From Candidatus Bathyarchaeota archaeon (GTDB lineage Archaea > Thermoproteota > Bathyarchaeia > 40CM-2-53-6): a stretch of DNA of 64,000 nt. Under the pieces are notes generated by a model. The model saw only the letters and a list, made by a program, of their open reading frames with translations, was not told where the DNA came from and ran no database searches. Position 1 is the first letter of the stretch. Every line of letters starts with the position of its first letter. The stretch spans positions 1 to 64,000 of the forward strand of contig VBBS01000032.1 of the NCBI GenBank assembly GCA_005888745.1, given 5' to 3'. Shown here piece after piece: positions 7,830 through 15,717 of this stretch. Both the position numbers and the translations under genes were made by a program.

Positions 7830-9926
7830 TCATATCGCGATGGAAGCTGAGCCATTCCGATCAATCACGTATCTTGCTCCGGGCGGAATGACCAAGGTCG
7901 AATCGTAATCCTCAATCACGCATGGTCCCTTTCCCCTAGTTCCAGGCCGGAAGGTGTCTCGCTGGAGGACTAGAGATTCGATACCATGTCCATCCGTGAA
8001 CCAGACTCTCCGGCTCTTAGGCAAGCCGTCCTCTCGTGTGAGCGTGCCCACTACTCTGGCAATCGTTCCTGCCTTTCCTCTACAGTAGCTGCGAACATTC
8101 ACGATCTCAACCGGCTTGCCCGGTTGAGAATATCCATACTTCGCTTGATGCATCAGGTGAAAGTCTCGAACAGCAGAACGAACCACACCTCTAGTAACAA
8201 TCCTCCCCAACAGAGGAATCGGTAACTCGTAAGATTGACCCTGATATCGCATATCCAGTAGTCTCTGATACTTGGCATCCATCTGCTTTACTCCTTCTTC
8301 ATGCAGGAGATCTGCAGCTCTCCCCTCCATCTTGCCAAAGATTCTCTCCAGTTCTCCAGGACTCACATCTTCTCCATCCTTCAGCACTGTTCTCACCGAA
8401 TCGTGCAGTGGCTCCGCGAGAAGAAGACCCAGGCTCGACAGCAATCCCGCAGCCGGAGGCACAACTATCTTCTCTATCTCCAGTTGTTCAGCAACCTCGC
8501 AGGCGAACATTGGTCCTGCTCCCCCAAACGCCACGAGCGTCATTTCACGTGGATCAAGTCCCTTCTCTACCGTCGCCGCATGCAACGCGTCCACAATCTT
8601 CGCCAAAGCGATTCTCAGAACACCGACCGCTCCATCGATCACATCCATTCGAAGCCGCTTCGCAACCAGCTCAGCCACGGCCGCGTACGCAAGCTCAGGG
8701 GTCAACGGCAGATCTCCCGCAAGCAGGAAGCTTGGACTCAAACGCCCGAGAACGAGGGACGCATCCGTCAGCGTCGGCAGCCTTCCACCCTTCCCGTAGC
8801 ACGCCGGACCGGGAGACGCTCCAGCACTCTGAGGACCGACATGTAGAACAAGAGCATCATCGACCCAAGCAATACTGCCTCCACCAATTCCAACCTCGAC
8901 AAGATCCACGACCGGAAACTTGACAGGGTATCCTGATCCTTCAACTCGCCGGGTTCCATGCAAGCGGCCGCCAACCTCATACTCGTTAGTCACCTCAAAC
9001 CCACGACCAGACCACACTCCCGCCTTCGAAGTGGTCCCGCCAACATCCAGCGAGACAATGCTTTCAGATCCGCCAGCGTAGAACTTAGACGCGACCGCCC
9101 CAGCAACAGGCCCCGACTCTATCAGCCGCGCGGGCTCCTTTGAAGCCTGGCGAGAAAGCACCGTCCCACTATTCGACTGCATTACAAAAACAGGCCCACG
9201 AACACCAAGCTGCTCCAACCCCTTTTCGAGGTTTTTCAGGTAGACAGCGAATAGCGGCTGAAGACACGCATTAACGACTGTAGTGCTCGTTCTCTCGTAT
9301 TCTCGGAACTCGGGAAGAAGCTCCGAAGACAAGGACAATCTCGCACCTGGATGCTCTCTCCTGAAAATCTCGCCCATCTTCTTCTCGTGTTTCGGGTTGG
9401 CATAGGAGTGAAGAAAGGAGACGGCAACCGTTCCAATCCCGAGTCTCCGTATCCTTCTCGCAACCCGAGTGGACTGCGAAATGTCAAGCGGTTCTAGGAT
9501 CCTCCCATCATACGTGATCCTCTCCCGGACCTCAAACCTGTATCGTCTCGGGACCAAGGGAGGCAGACGCTCGACCTGGAGATTGTAAAGTTCAGGTCTG
9601 TTCTGGCGCCCGATCTCAAGCACGTCTCGAAACCCCGAGGTTGTGACTAGAGCGGTCTTGGGAATGTTTCCGGTTAGGAGAGCGTTCGAGGCGAGTGTCG
9701 TAGCGTGAATAACAACACTAACAAGACGAGGATCAATACCTTTTTTCTCCAACAGTCCTCGAACCGCATCCAGTGCTCCAGTCGACGGATCCGTTGACGT
9801 GGTCAGGACCTTGATCTTCCAGATCCCGCGCTTCTCGTCCGTAGCAACAAGATCGGTGAACGTCCCGCCGATGTCAATGCCGACTCTAACGAAATCCTTT
9901 CTCGCTGCATCTTTTCCGGGGTTCAC
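7830..9926 (-). CDS. hyuA: N-methylhydantoinase A / acetone carboxylase-type subunit HyuA
   Basis: A 698-residue ATP-binding subunit of the hydantoinase/oxoprolinase family with an actin-like ATPase fold. Motifs include GIDIGGTFTD near the N-terminus (phosphate 1), IHATTLASNALL, ESGPVAGAVAS, SLDVGGTTSK (phosphate 2), VGIGGGSIAW and FGGAGPMFACEVAEQL. The start is GTG. It would supply ATP-dependent activation to HyuB at 4180-5805. Length and motif order are normal, so it looks functional. No hydantoin transporter or hydantoin racemase is nearby, so the substrate cannot be named. Confidence 0.93.
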   Translation of the reverse strand: MNPGKDAARKDFVRVGIDIGGTFTDLVATDEKRGIWKIKVLTTSTDPSTGALDAVRGLLEKKGIDPRLVSVVIHATTLASNALLTGNIPKTALVTTSGFRDVLEIGRQNRPELYNLQVERLPPLVPRRYRFEVRERITYDGRILEPLDISQSTRVARRIRRLGIGTVAVSFLHSYANPKHEKKMGEIFRREHPGARLSLSSELLPEFREYERTSTTVVNACLQPLFAVYLKNLEKGLEQLGVRGPVFVMQSNSGTVLSRQASKEPARLIESGPVAGAVASKFYAGGSESIVSLDVGGTTSKAGVWSGRGFEVTNEYEVGGRLHGTRRVEGSGYPVKFPVVDLVEVGIGGGSIAWVDDALVLHVGPQSAGASPGPACYGKGGRLPTLTDASLVLGRLSPSFLLAGDLPLTPELAYAAVAELVAKRLRMDVIDGAVGVLRIALAKIVDALHAATVEKGLDPREMTLVAFGGAGPMFACEVAEQLEIEKIVVPPAAGLLSSLGLLLAEPLHDSVRTVLKDGEDVSPGELERIFGKMEGRAADLLHEEGVKQMDAKYQRLLDMRYQGQSYELPIPLLGRIVTRGVVRSAVRDFHLMHQAKYGYSQPGKPVEIVNVRSYCRGKAGTIARVVGTLTREDGLPKSRRVWFTDGHGIESLVLQRDTFRPGTRGKGPCVIEDYDSTLVIPPGARYVIDRNGSASIAI

Positions 9927-10043
9927 TCGAGAACAACCTATCCAATCATTGTATGGCTTGAAGGCTTAGATTCAGCCGTCTCCAACTCTTAATATCGTTC
10001 CAGTTCACCGGAGGACATTCCGGTTGACATCGGTAGCTAGACT

Positions 10044-11195
10044 ATGACTGTTCACGTTCTCCTAACGGCAGACAACCACCTGGATCCATCAGCAGTCCAG
10101 TATGGACCCAAACGGTTCGAGCGCAAGCGAGACTTCCAGCGTTGCTTCGAGATCCTGGTTAACTTCGCCCTGGAGAATAAACCAGGCCTTCTTCTGATCG
10201 GCGGAGACTTCTATGATGGTATTCTGCCCGGCAATCCCACCAGAGCGTTTGTGGCAGAACAGTTCAAGCGATTACATGAGAAGAACATCAAAACCGTTCT
10301 CGTGAGCGGCCATCACGACACTCCACGCAGTGCCGAGCAAGGCGCTTCACCTCTCGCAGTTCACGCAAGATCCGGCCACATCTACTTCCTACAAGAGCAG
10401 CATCCAACGAGTAAGAAGTTCAACCTTGGAGGTGAAACTGTCAACGTGATAGGGATGAGCCTCAATCCATCCCTGCCAACCGATGCGGACCCCCTCGCCG
10501 GTCAAGAAATCAACCGAGACGGAGACGTTAACATATTCCTCACACATTATCCGATCGAAGGCTTCGACGGTTACTTCGGCCAAGAAGTTCACATACAGAA
10601 ATCATCTATCCCGAGAAACCTCCAACTCTTCGCCTCAGGCCACCTTCACAATCATCAAAGAAAAATGATGAACGGAACCCCTGTAATCTATCCTGGAGGC
10701 ACCGAGCGAGTCTCGTTCAACGAGGAGGGTGAGAAGAAAGGATTCGTCTGGCTCGAACTGGACAAAACCGGAATAGTCCAGCAAGAGTTCCATCCAACCC
10801 CCGCTCGACCCATGGAAACCCTTGAGTTCCGAGTGGCAGGTGAGGGGAGCCTCACACGACAAATAGAGGAAGCCTTAGAGAAGAGAATCGACGACGAGAA
10901 AATACTCCGCGTAAGAGTTCATGGAAAAGTCACGCTGGATCAGCTCTCAACCTACAAGAGATCCGCGCTCTACACCTACGCACAGGACAAGTTCTTCCAT
11001 ATCGAGTTCGACGAGGAACAACTGAACGTCCTATCGATGGTCCCGTTGGCGTCGCTTCCCAAGACCACTCCACTCCAAGAACTAGACCGTACATTCCAGA
11101 ACCTACTGGAAAAAGCGGGAGACCAAGAGAGACCACTGGTCCAAGAAGCCTGGAAGCTCACAGTCGCAAAGCTTCAGGAGGAAGGAGTCGACTGA
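10044..11195 (+). CDS. Mre11/SbcD/YhaO-like metallophosphoesterase nuclease
   Basis: A 383-residue DNA nuclease subunit of the calcineurin-like phosphoesterase family. Metal-site motifs are D10xH12 (TADNHLD), GGD55FYD, THYPIEGF and GHLHNH. The usual GNHD motif, whose Asn binds metal in Mre11, reads SGHHDTP (residues 88-94), with His90 for Asn; the DNA codons (GGC CAT CAC GAC) are unambiguous. It overlaps the following SMC-like ATPase gene by four bases (CTGA), so the two form one complex. The partner has a membrane hairpin, making this closer to the bacterial YhaO-YhaN pair than to canonical Mre11-Rad50. HerA and NurA are absent here. Confidence 0.88.
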   Translation: MTVHVLLTADNHLDPSAVQYGPKRFERKRDFQRCFEILVNFALENKPGLLLIGGDFYDGILPGNPTRAFVAEQFKRLHEKNIKTVLVSGHHDTPRSAEQGASPLAVHARSGHIYFLQEQHPTSKKFNLGGETVNVIGMSLNPSLPTDADPLAGQEINRDGDVNIFLTHYPIEGFDGYFGQEVHIQKSSIPRNLQLFASGHLHNHQRKMMNGTPVIYPGGTERVSFNEEGEKKGFVWLELDKTGIVQQEFHPTPARPMETLEFRVAGEGSLTRQIEEALEKRIDDEKILRVRVHGKVTLDQLSTYKRSALYTYAQDKFFHIEFDEEQLNVLSMVPLASLPKTTPLQELDRTFQNLLEKAGDQERPLVQEAWKLTVAKLQEEGVD

Positions 11196-13558
11196 AACTT
11201 CTAAGCCTCTATGCTCACAACTTCAAGAAGCTCAAATTCTCCCAGCCGTTACCCTTCTCAGAAGGCATCTCGCTAATTACAGGATTGAACGAGAGCGGCA
11301 AATCCACCATCCTCGACGCGATCCTTTTCGCCCTCTTCGGCAGGATGATCCGTCCTAGCCAGAAACCGAGCAACGAGGAGATCCTCAGCTACGGAACCGG
11401 CGAGGCCCAAGTAAGACTCGAGTTCGCCATCGGCGACCTCAGATACCGAGTAATAAGAGAAGTTCACAAAACCAGACCGAATCGAGCACAGCTCTACGAG
11501 CTCAATGGAGACAGTCGACAGAAAACCCTAGCCACGACCGTGAACGACACAACGAGTGAGATCGAACGGCTCCTAGGAGGCATCACCTACAATGAAATTG
11601 TCGCGAGTAGCGTTGTCGCACAGAAAGATCTTGAACGACTAATCAAGCAGAGACTCGACGATCGAAGGAAAGTTGTCAACGTATTCCTGAACCTAGACAG
11701 CTTCAACAGGGTACAGGACCAGCTCGATGGTGAGAGGTCCCGCATCGAGGGCACGACCAGAAATCCAGGCCAACTAACGATTGAACGTGAGCGCCTCCTA
11801 TCGCTTCAAGACCAGTTGAAGAGATACAGGGAAGCCGAGACCCAGCTCTCAACTCTAGCTGAGAGGATTCAGAGGCTCAAGCTAGAACTTGTAGAATTAG
11901 AGCAAAAATTCGCAGTCACAGATTCCCTGCACAAGACCTTGAAACAATACGATGACGCGGTGAAGCTTAAACAATCTCTTCGTCAAGAGATCCAGGACAA
12001 GTCGCGTCTAGCAGAGACCCTCCAGCGACAACTTGCAGGGATTGCTGCCCAAAGAGAAGAACTGGAAAGAGCTCAATCAGAAATCAACCAGTACTCCGGA
12101 CTTTCCGAAATAGAATTCCAGCTTACCCAGGTCTCAAATATTCTTGAAGAATTTCAGTCCGCCGAAATCCGCAGAGTTCAGCTTGAGGAGTCTAGAGATA
12201 GTCTCCAGACCAAGATTGCTGAAAAGACAAAGGAAGCTTCAGCTCTTGGAAATCCGAAGACGTTCGAGTCCAAGCCGAGAAGGGTCTGGACATATCTAAT
12301 CTCCACCTCGGCGCTAGGCGCCGGAGCAGTTCTTTCCTTCTTTCTCGGGCTCCCCCAAGTTGCGGTTGCCTTCGGATCCTTAGCCATCGCCTCCCTCCTC
12401 TTACTGTCCCGACAGATTGTCTCTCTCTCGCAACAAGCTAGCAGCTCGAGACTTGAGCAAGAGCAGATGGCCGGCCAGCAGTTGATTCGCTCATGGGAGA
12501 ACGAACTTGCAGAGACTCAACAAAACCTGACAGCAATCCAAACAGACATCGCGGGAAGATCTCAAAGTCTTCTCGAAAGACTAAGTTCTATCTCGCGATA
12601 CTCAGCAAAGGTTGGAGGGACCAAGGACCCTAAGGCCGTCTTCGAGACCATGTCCGCCTTATTCGAAAGCGACCGACAGTCGGTTCAGGCTCTCGAAGCT
12701 AAGGTGAAATTGCTTGGCCAGCAGTTGAAAGAGGAACCCCAGGTCAAAGAACGACTCGACCTTATCCAGAGAGAGATCAAGCAGGTCGGGACGAAATTCA
12801 AATCGGCCGAACTACCCGATCTCCCAGAAGGTCTAACCTTCTCTGAGACGCTCCTTGAAGAGACTGCCAACGCCAGGGATGGGTTGAAAGAATCGGTTTC
12901 ACGGAACAGGGCCCAGATCGAAGACTCAATCTCCCGACAACTGGAACTACGCCAGTTAATTGAGGAGAACATCGGTCTTGACGACCAAGTTCAGACCCAG
13001 ATGAAGAAAGTGATGCTCCTTGAGAAAGATTGTGCGGTCGTCAAGCTTTCTGTCAAGGGACTGGAACAAACATCCGAATCCCTGCGGAACCGTGTCAAAC
13101 CCCAAGTCGAACGCTACATGGGACTAATTCTGCCAGTGATAACCTCGGGAAAATACAAGGCTGTGCAACTCGATGAGGATTATACAGCTAGGGTCTTTGA
13201 CCCTGAGGCTGGAGAGTTCAAGCCCAAGGAGGTTTTTTCAGGGGGCACAGAAGACCAGCTCTTGCTGGCAATGAGGCTGGCTTTTGCCCTCGCATTGATA
13301 CCTCAGGCTAAGGGCCATAATCCTGAATTTCTATTCCTCGATGAGCCTCTAGGCAGTTCGGACAGAGTTCGCCGGGAAGGAATTCTCGCGCTGCTCCACC
13401 AGGAACTGTCACAGAACTTCAAACAGATCTTTCTCATTAGCCATGTTGGAGATCTTGAAGCAGAGGCGGATACGATAATCCAGATGGATAATGGCGCGAT
13501 CCGTGAAGTTGTCGGGAGAAAATCTCCACCGCGACAACCAGTCGCGATTCCCGCTTGA
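11192..13558 (+). CDS. Rad50/SbcC/YhaN-like SMC ATPase with membrane hairpin; CTG start
   Basis: About 788 residues. The N-terminal ATPase half has Walker A GLNESGKST and a Q-loop region; long coiled coils follow; the C-terminal half has signature FSGGTEDQ and Walker B FLFLDEPLGSSD. In the middle (about residues 365-412), where Rad50 has its CxxC zinc hook, there are two hydrophobic membrane segments joined by a short turn. No CxxC occurs. The first strand, MKLLSLYAHNFKKL..., requires translation to begin at CTG 11192, which overlaps the nuclease stop (CTGA) and follows a strong GGAGGAAGGAG site. No ATG, GTG or TTG lies in frame before Walker A; the TTG at 11285 is inside it. Confidence 0.88.
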   Translation: MKLLSLYAHNFKKLKFSQPLPFSEGISLITGLNESGKSTILDAILFALFGRMIRPSQKPSNEEILSYGTGEAQVRLEFAIGDLRYRVIREVHKTRPNRAQLYELNGDSRQKTLATTVNDTTSEIERLLGGITYNEIVASSVVAQKDLERLIKQRLDDRRKVVNVFLNLDSFNRVQDQLDGERSRIEGTTRNPGQLTIERERLLSLQDQLKRYREAETQLSTLAERIQRLKLELVELEQKFAVTDSLHKTLKQYDDAVKLKQSLRQEIQDKSRLAETLQRQLAGIAAQREELERAQSEINQYSGLSEIEFQLTQVSNILEEFQSAEIRRVQLEESRDSLQTKIAEKTKEASALGNPKTFESKPRRVWTYLISTSALGAGAVLSFFLGLPQVAVAFGSLAIASLLLLSRQIVSLSQQASSSRLEQEQMAGQQLIRSWENELAETQQNLTAIQTDIAGRSQSLLERLSSISRYSAKVGGTKDPKAVFETMSALFESDRQSVQALEAKVKLLGQQLKEEPQVKERLDLIQREIKQVGTKFKSAELPDLPEGLTFSETLLEETANARDGLKESVSRNRAQIEDSISRQLELRQLIEENIGLDDQVQTQMKKVMLLEKDCAVVKLSVKGLEQTSESLRNRVKPQVERYMGLILPVITSGKYKAVQLDEDYTARVFDPEAGEFKPKEVFSGGTEDQLLLAMRLAFALALIPQAKGHNPEFLFLDEPLGSSDRVRREGILALLHQELSQNFKQIFLISHVGDLEAEADTIIQMDNGAIREVVGRKSPPRQPVAIPA

Positions 13559-13572
13559 CACAGATTATTCGA

Positions 13573-13959
13573 CTATCTTATGTACAGTGAAACGGTAGAT
13601 GCTTGCAAAGCTTTCAAAGCTTGCAAAAGAGTCTGCTCAGCAACGATCCTGGGATCACCGACTTCTGAGAGAAGAGATGTCCAGAGCATGTACATGCTAC
13701 CTTCGTTCTCTGTTGCCTGAAAAAACCCTAGTCTTTCGAGAGAAGACATCGATTGGTGGAAGCGGTCTGATCTTGATGAGAGGCCGACCGTTATGGTCCA
13801 GTCGCCAAGCTTGTCAAGGCTAACGCCTACAGTTGCATCAGAGAGAGCAATCGACAGACCAGACCCGCGCTTCAACAAAGCATCAACCATTGTAGCCAAG
13901 GACCTTTGGTCTCCGAAACCAAGGTCGAGACTGAGCTCCGGCTTCTGATTCCCTGTCAT
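13573..13959 (-). CDS. Hypothetical protein, 128 residues
   Basis: I do not recognise this protein. It is soluble and of mixed composition, starts MTGNQKPELSLDLGFGDQRS, and ends in a helical stretch (EQTLLQALKALQAS). It converges on the SMC-like ATPase gene with a 14-base gap and diverges from dph2 across about 135 bases. The pattern of hydrophobic residues (SIALSDATVGVSLDKLGDWTITVGL) suggests alternating beta strands, possibly an Roadblock- or Bet v-like alpha/beta fold, but this is a guess. The protein-like composition and absence of a better opposite-strand frame support it being real. Confidence 0.55.
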   Translation of the reverse strand: MTGNQKPELSLDLGFGDQRSLATMVDALLKRGSGLSIALSDATVGVSLDKLGDWTITVGLSSRSDRFHQSMSSLERLGFFQATENEGSMYMLWTSLLSEVGDPRIVAEQTLLQALKALQASTVSLYIR

Positions 13960-14094
13960 AGACTCAGCCCACCCTCAACACTGGGCTTAACAATCGTGTT
14001 ACCTAACACGCTATCACGAAGGAAATCGTTCCAGTTTCTCGGGTGTTTATATCGGGCTCTGCCCTTTTGGTAGCTTCTCTCCCGTGAATTTGAC

Positions 14095-15102
14095 ATGTCG
14101 ATGTTCGACCTTGAAGAGGACAAGCTCCTATCTGAAATAAGGGGGAGAGGTGCCCGAAGGATACTGATTCAGCTACCCGACGGTCTGAAGAACGAGGGAA
14201 CGAGAATAGCGGGGTTGGTTCGAGAGAAAACAGGAGCGGACGTGTTCGTCTCCGCTGTGCCTGCTTGGGGTGCATGCGACCTCTCCTTAGATGCCGCGAC
14301 TAGGCTGAAAGCTGACTTGCTCGTACATTATGGCCACAATGAGTTCCTTCGAGACGCTTCCAACGGAGTCCCAGTGGTCTATATTCCAGCAAAAAGCAAT
14401 CATGATATACTTCGGGTTGTGAAGCAAGCGATTTCCCTTCTCCAAGGCAAAAGCATTGGCCTTGCCACTACAATTCAGCACCTGCACAAGCTTCCTGATG
14501 CGACAAAGCTCTTGGAAACGAAAGGGTTCAACGTTTACAGGCCGGGCCGAGGTCCCTGGGCCCACGAGACCGGACAAGTTCTCGGCTGCGACTACTTCGG
14601 GCTTAGAAGGATTCAATCTCAAGTTGATTCATTTCTAATAGTAGGCAGTTATTTCCACGGTCTTGGCGCTGCTCTTTCCGTCGAGAAGCCAACGATTCTG
14701 GCAGACCCTTATGATGGAACAGTCAAGGTCCTAGACCAGGACAGAGACCGGATAGCGCGACAACGATACGCTATGGTCGACAAAGCGAGGAGAGCGGATC
14801 GTTTTGGAATAATCGTATCCACGAAGCCGGGACAAAGCAACCCACAGATTGCTCTCTCAATTCTCAAGCAGGTTGAAGAAGTCGGGAAGAAAGCTGTCAT
14901 CCTCTACGCGGATGAGATTGTTCCACAGAAACTACTCGACTTCACCGATATCGATGTCTTCGTCGATACTGCATGTCCCCGTCTTGCCCTGGACGATCCT
15001 GAAAGATTTCCAAAGCCAATAATCACAAGAGACGAGATCATGGTTGCTATCGGAGCTTGGACCTGGGAACAGCTCCTTGAGCGGGGCCTGGTCCGCCTAT
15101 AA
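14095..15102 (+). CDS. dph2: 2-(3-amino-3-carboxypropyl)histidine synthase (diphthamide biosynthesis)
   Basis: A 335-residue Dph2, the radical-SAM-like 4Fe-4S enzyme that transfers the aminocarboxypropyl group of SAM to the conserved histidine of elongation factor 2, the first step of diphthamide synthesis. The three cluster cysteines, one per domain, are C61 (WGACDL), C165 (LGCDY) and C294 (DTACPR), matching the spacing in archaeal Dph2. The length is typical. The next gene, a METTL5-like methylase, starts immediately after the stop codon, so two translation-apparatus modification genes form one operon. Confidence 0.95.
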   Translation: MSMFDLEEDKLLSEIRGRGARRILIQLPDGLKNEGTRIAGLVREKTGADVFVSAVPAWGACDLSLDAATRLKADLLVHYGHNEFLRDASNGVPVVYIPAKSNHDILRVVKQAISLLQGKSIGLATTIQHLHKLPDATKLLETKGFNVYRPGRGPWAHETGQVLGCDYFGLRRIQSQVDSFLIVGSYFHGLGAALSVEKPTILADPYDGTVKVLDQDRDRIARQRYAMVDKARRADRFGIIVSTKPGQSNPQIALSILKQVEEVGKKAVILYADEIVPQKLLDFTDIDVFVDTACPRLALDDPERFPKPIITRDEIMVAIGAWTWEQLLERGLVRL

Positions 15103-15717
15103 TTGGCAGAAGAACGAGCAGTTTCCAGACGCCAACTAGAAATTCAGCTCGGAAAACTGAAGATCCTTCAGACCCCCGAACTGCGACTAGAACAATATCC
15201 CATTTCTGCAAAAGTAGCAGCTGAACTGCTTCACATGGCCGGGTTCGAACATCATGACCTCCAGGGTGAAACAATCGATCTCGGAACAGGGACCGGACGT
15301 CTAGCCATCGGTGCGGCTATCATGGGATCCAAGAGAGTCGTAGGCGTAGACATCGATGATAGATCTATCTCTTTAGCAAGAGAGAATGCGATGATGGCAG
15401 GAGTCCAAGTCGACTGGTTTGTATCCGACATCAAAGAGGTCGCCGGAAGATACGACACCGTGATCATGAATCCTCCATACGGGACACGATCTCCTCATCT
15501 CGATGTCCGGTTTCTTGAGCGAGCCTTCGAGCTTGCGCCGGTTTCGTATTCTGTTCACAAAAGTTCGACTCGAGAGTTTCTTAGACGCTTTGTTGGAAAG
15601 AGAAATCGGAAAGTTGATGCGGTTCGCAGCATGAGTCTCGACATTCCCCATCTCTTTCCTTTCCATAACAAGAAATGGGAAAATGTTGAGGTCGACTTGT
15701 ATCGGATAATCTCCTAG
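15103..15717 (+). CDS. METTL5-like RNA N6-adenine methyltransferase
   Basis: A 204-residue class I SAM-dependent methylase of COG2263. Motif I is DLGTGTGRLAIGA (about residues 65-77), the acidic SAM-binding strand is VVGVDIDDRS, and the catalytic motif is NPPYGT (about 124-129), typical of N6-adenine methylases. The eukaryotic homologue METTL5 makes m6A in 18S rRNA; the archaeal target is likely 16S rRNA, by homology only. It starts at TTG directly after the dph2 stop codon and ends overlapping the convergent MMPL gene by four bases. The C-terminus (DIPHLFPFHNKKWENVEVDLYRI) is intact. Confidence 0.88.
   Translation: MAEERAVSRRQLEIQLGKLKILQTPELRLEQYPISAKVAAELLHMAGFEHHDLQGETIDLGTGTGRLAIGAAIMGSKRVVGVDIDDRSISLARENAMMAGVQVDWFVSDIKEVAGRYDTVIMNPPYGTRSPHLDVRFLERAFELAPVSYSVHKSSTREFLRRFVGKRNRKVDAVRSMSLDIPHLFPFHNKKWENVEVDLYRIIS

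Noticed and set aside
8272..9143. Long plus-strand frames inside hyuA
   Set aside because: They are antisense to a well-conserved gene and rich in Ser, Arg and Pro, typical of shadow frames.
11285..11287. TTG as start of the SMC-like ATPase
   Set aside because: It lies inside the Walker A motif (GLNESGKST) and would remove the first strand; CTG 11192 with a strong ribosome-binding site is better.
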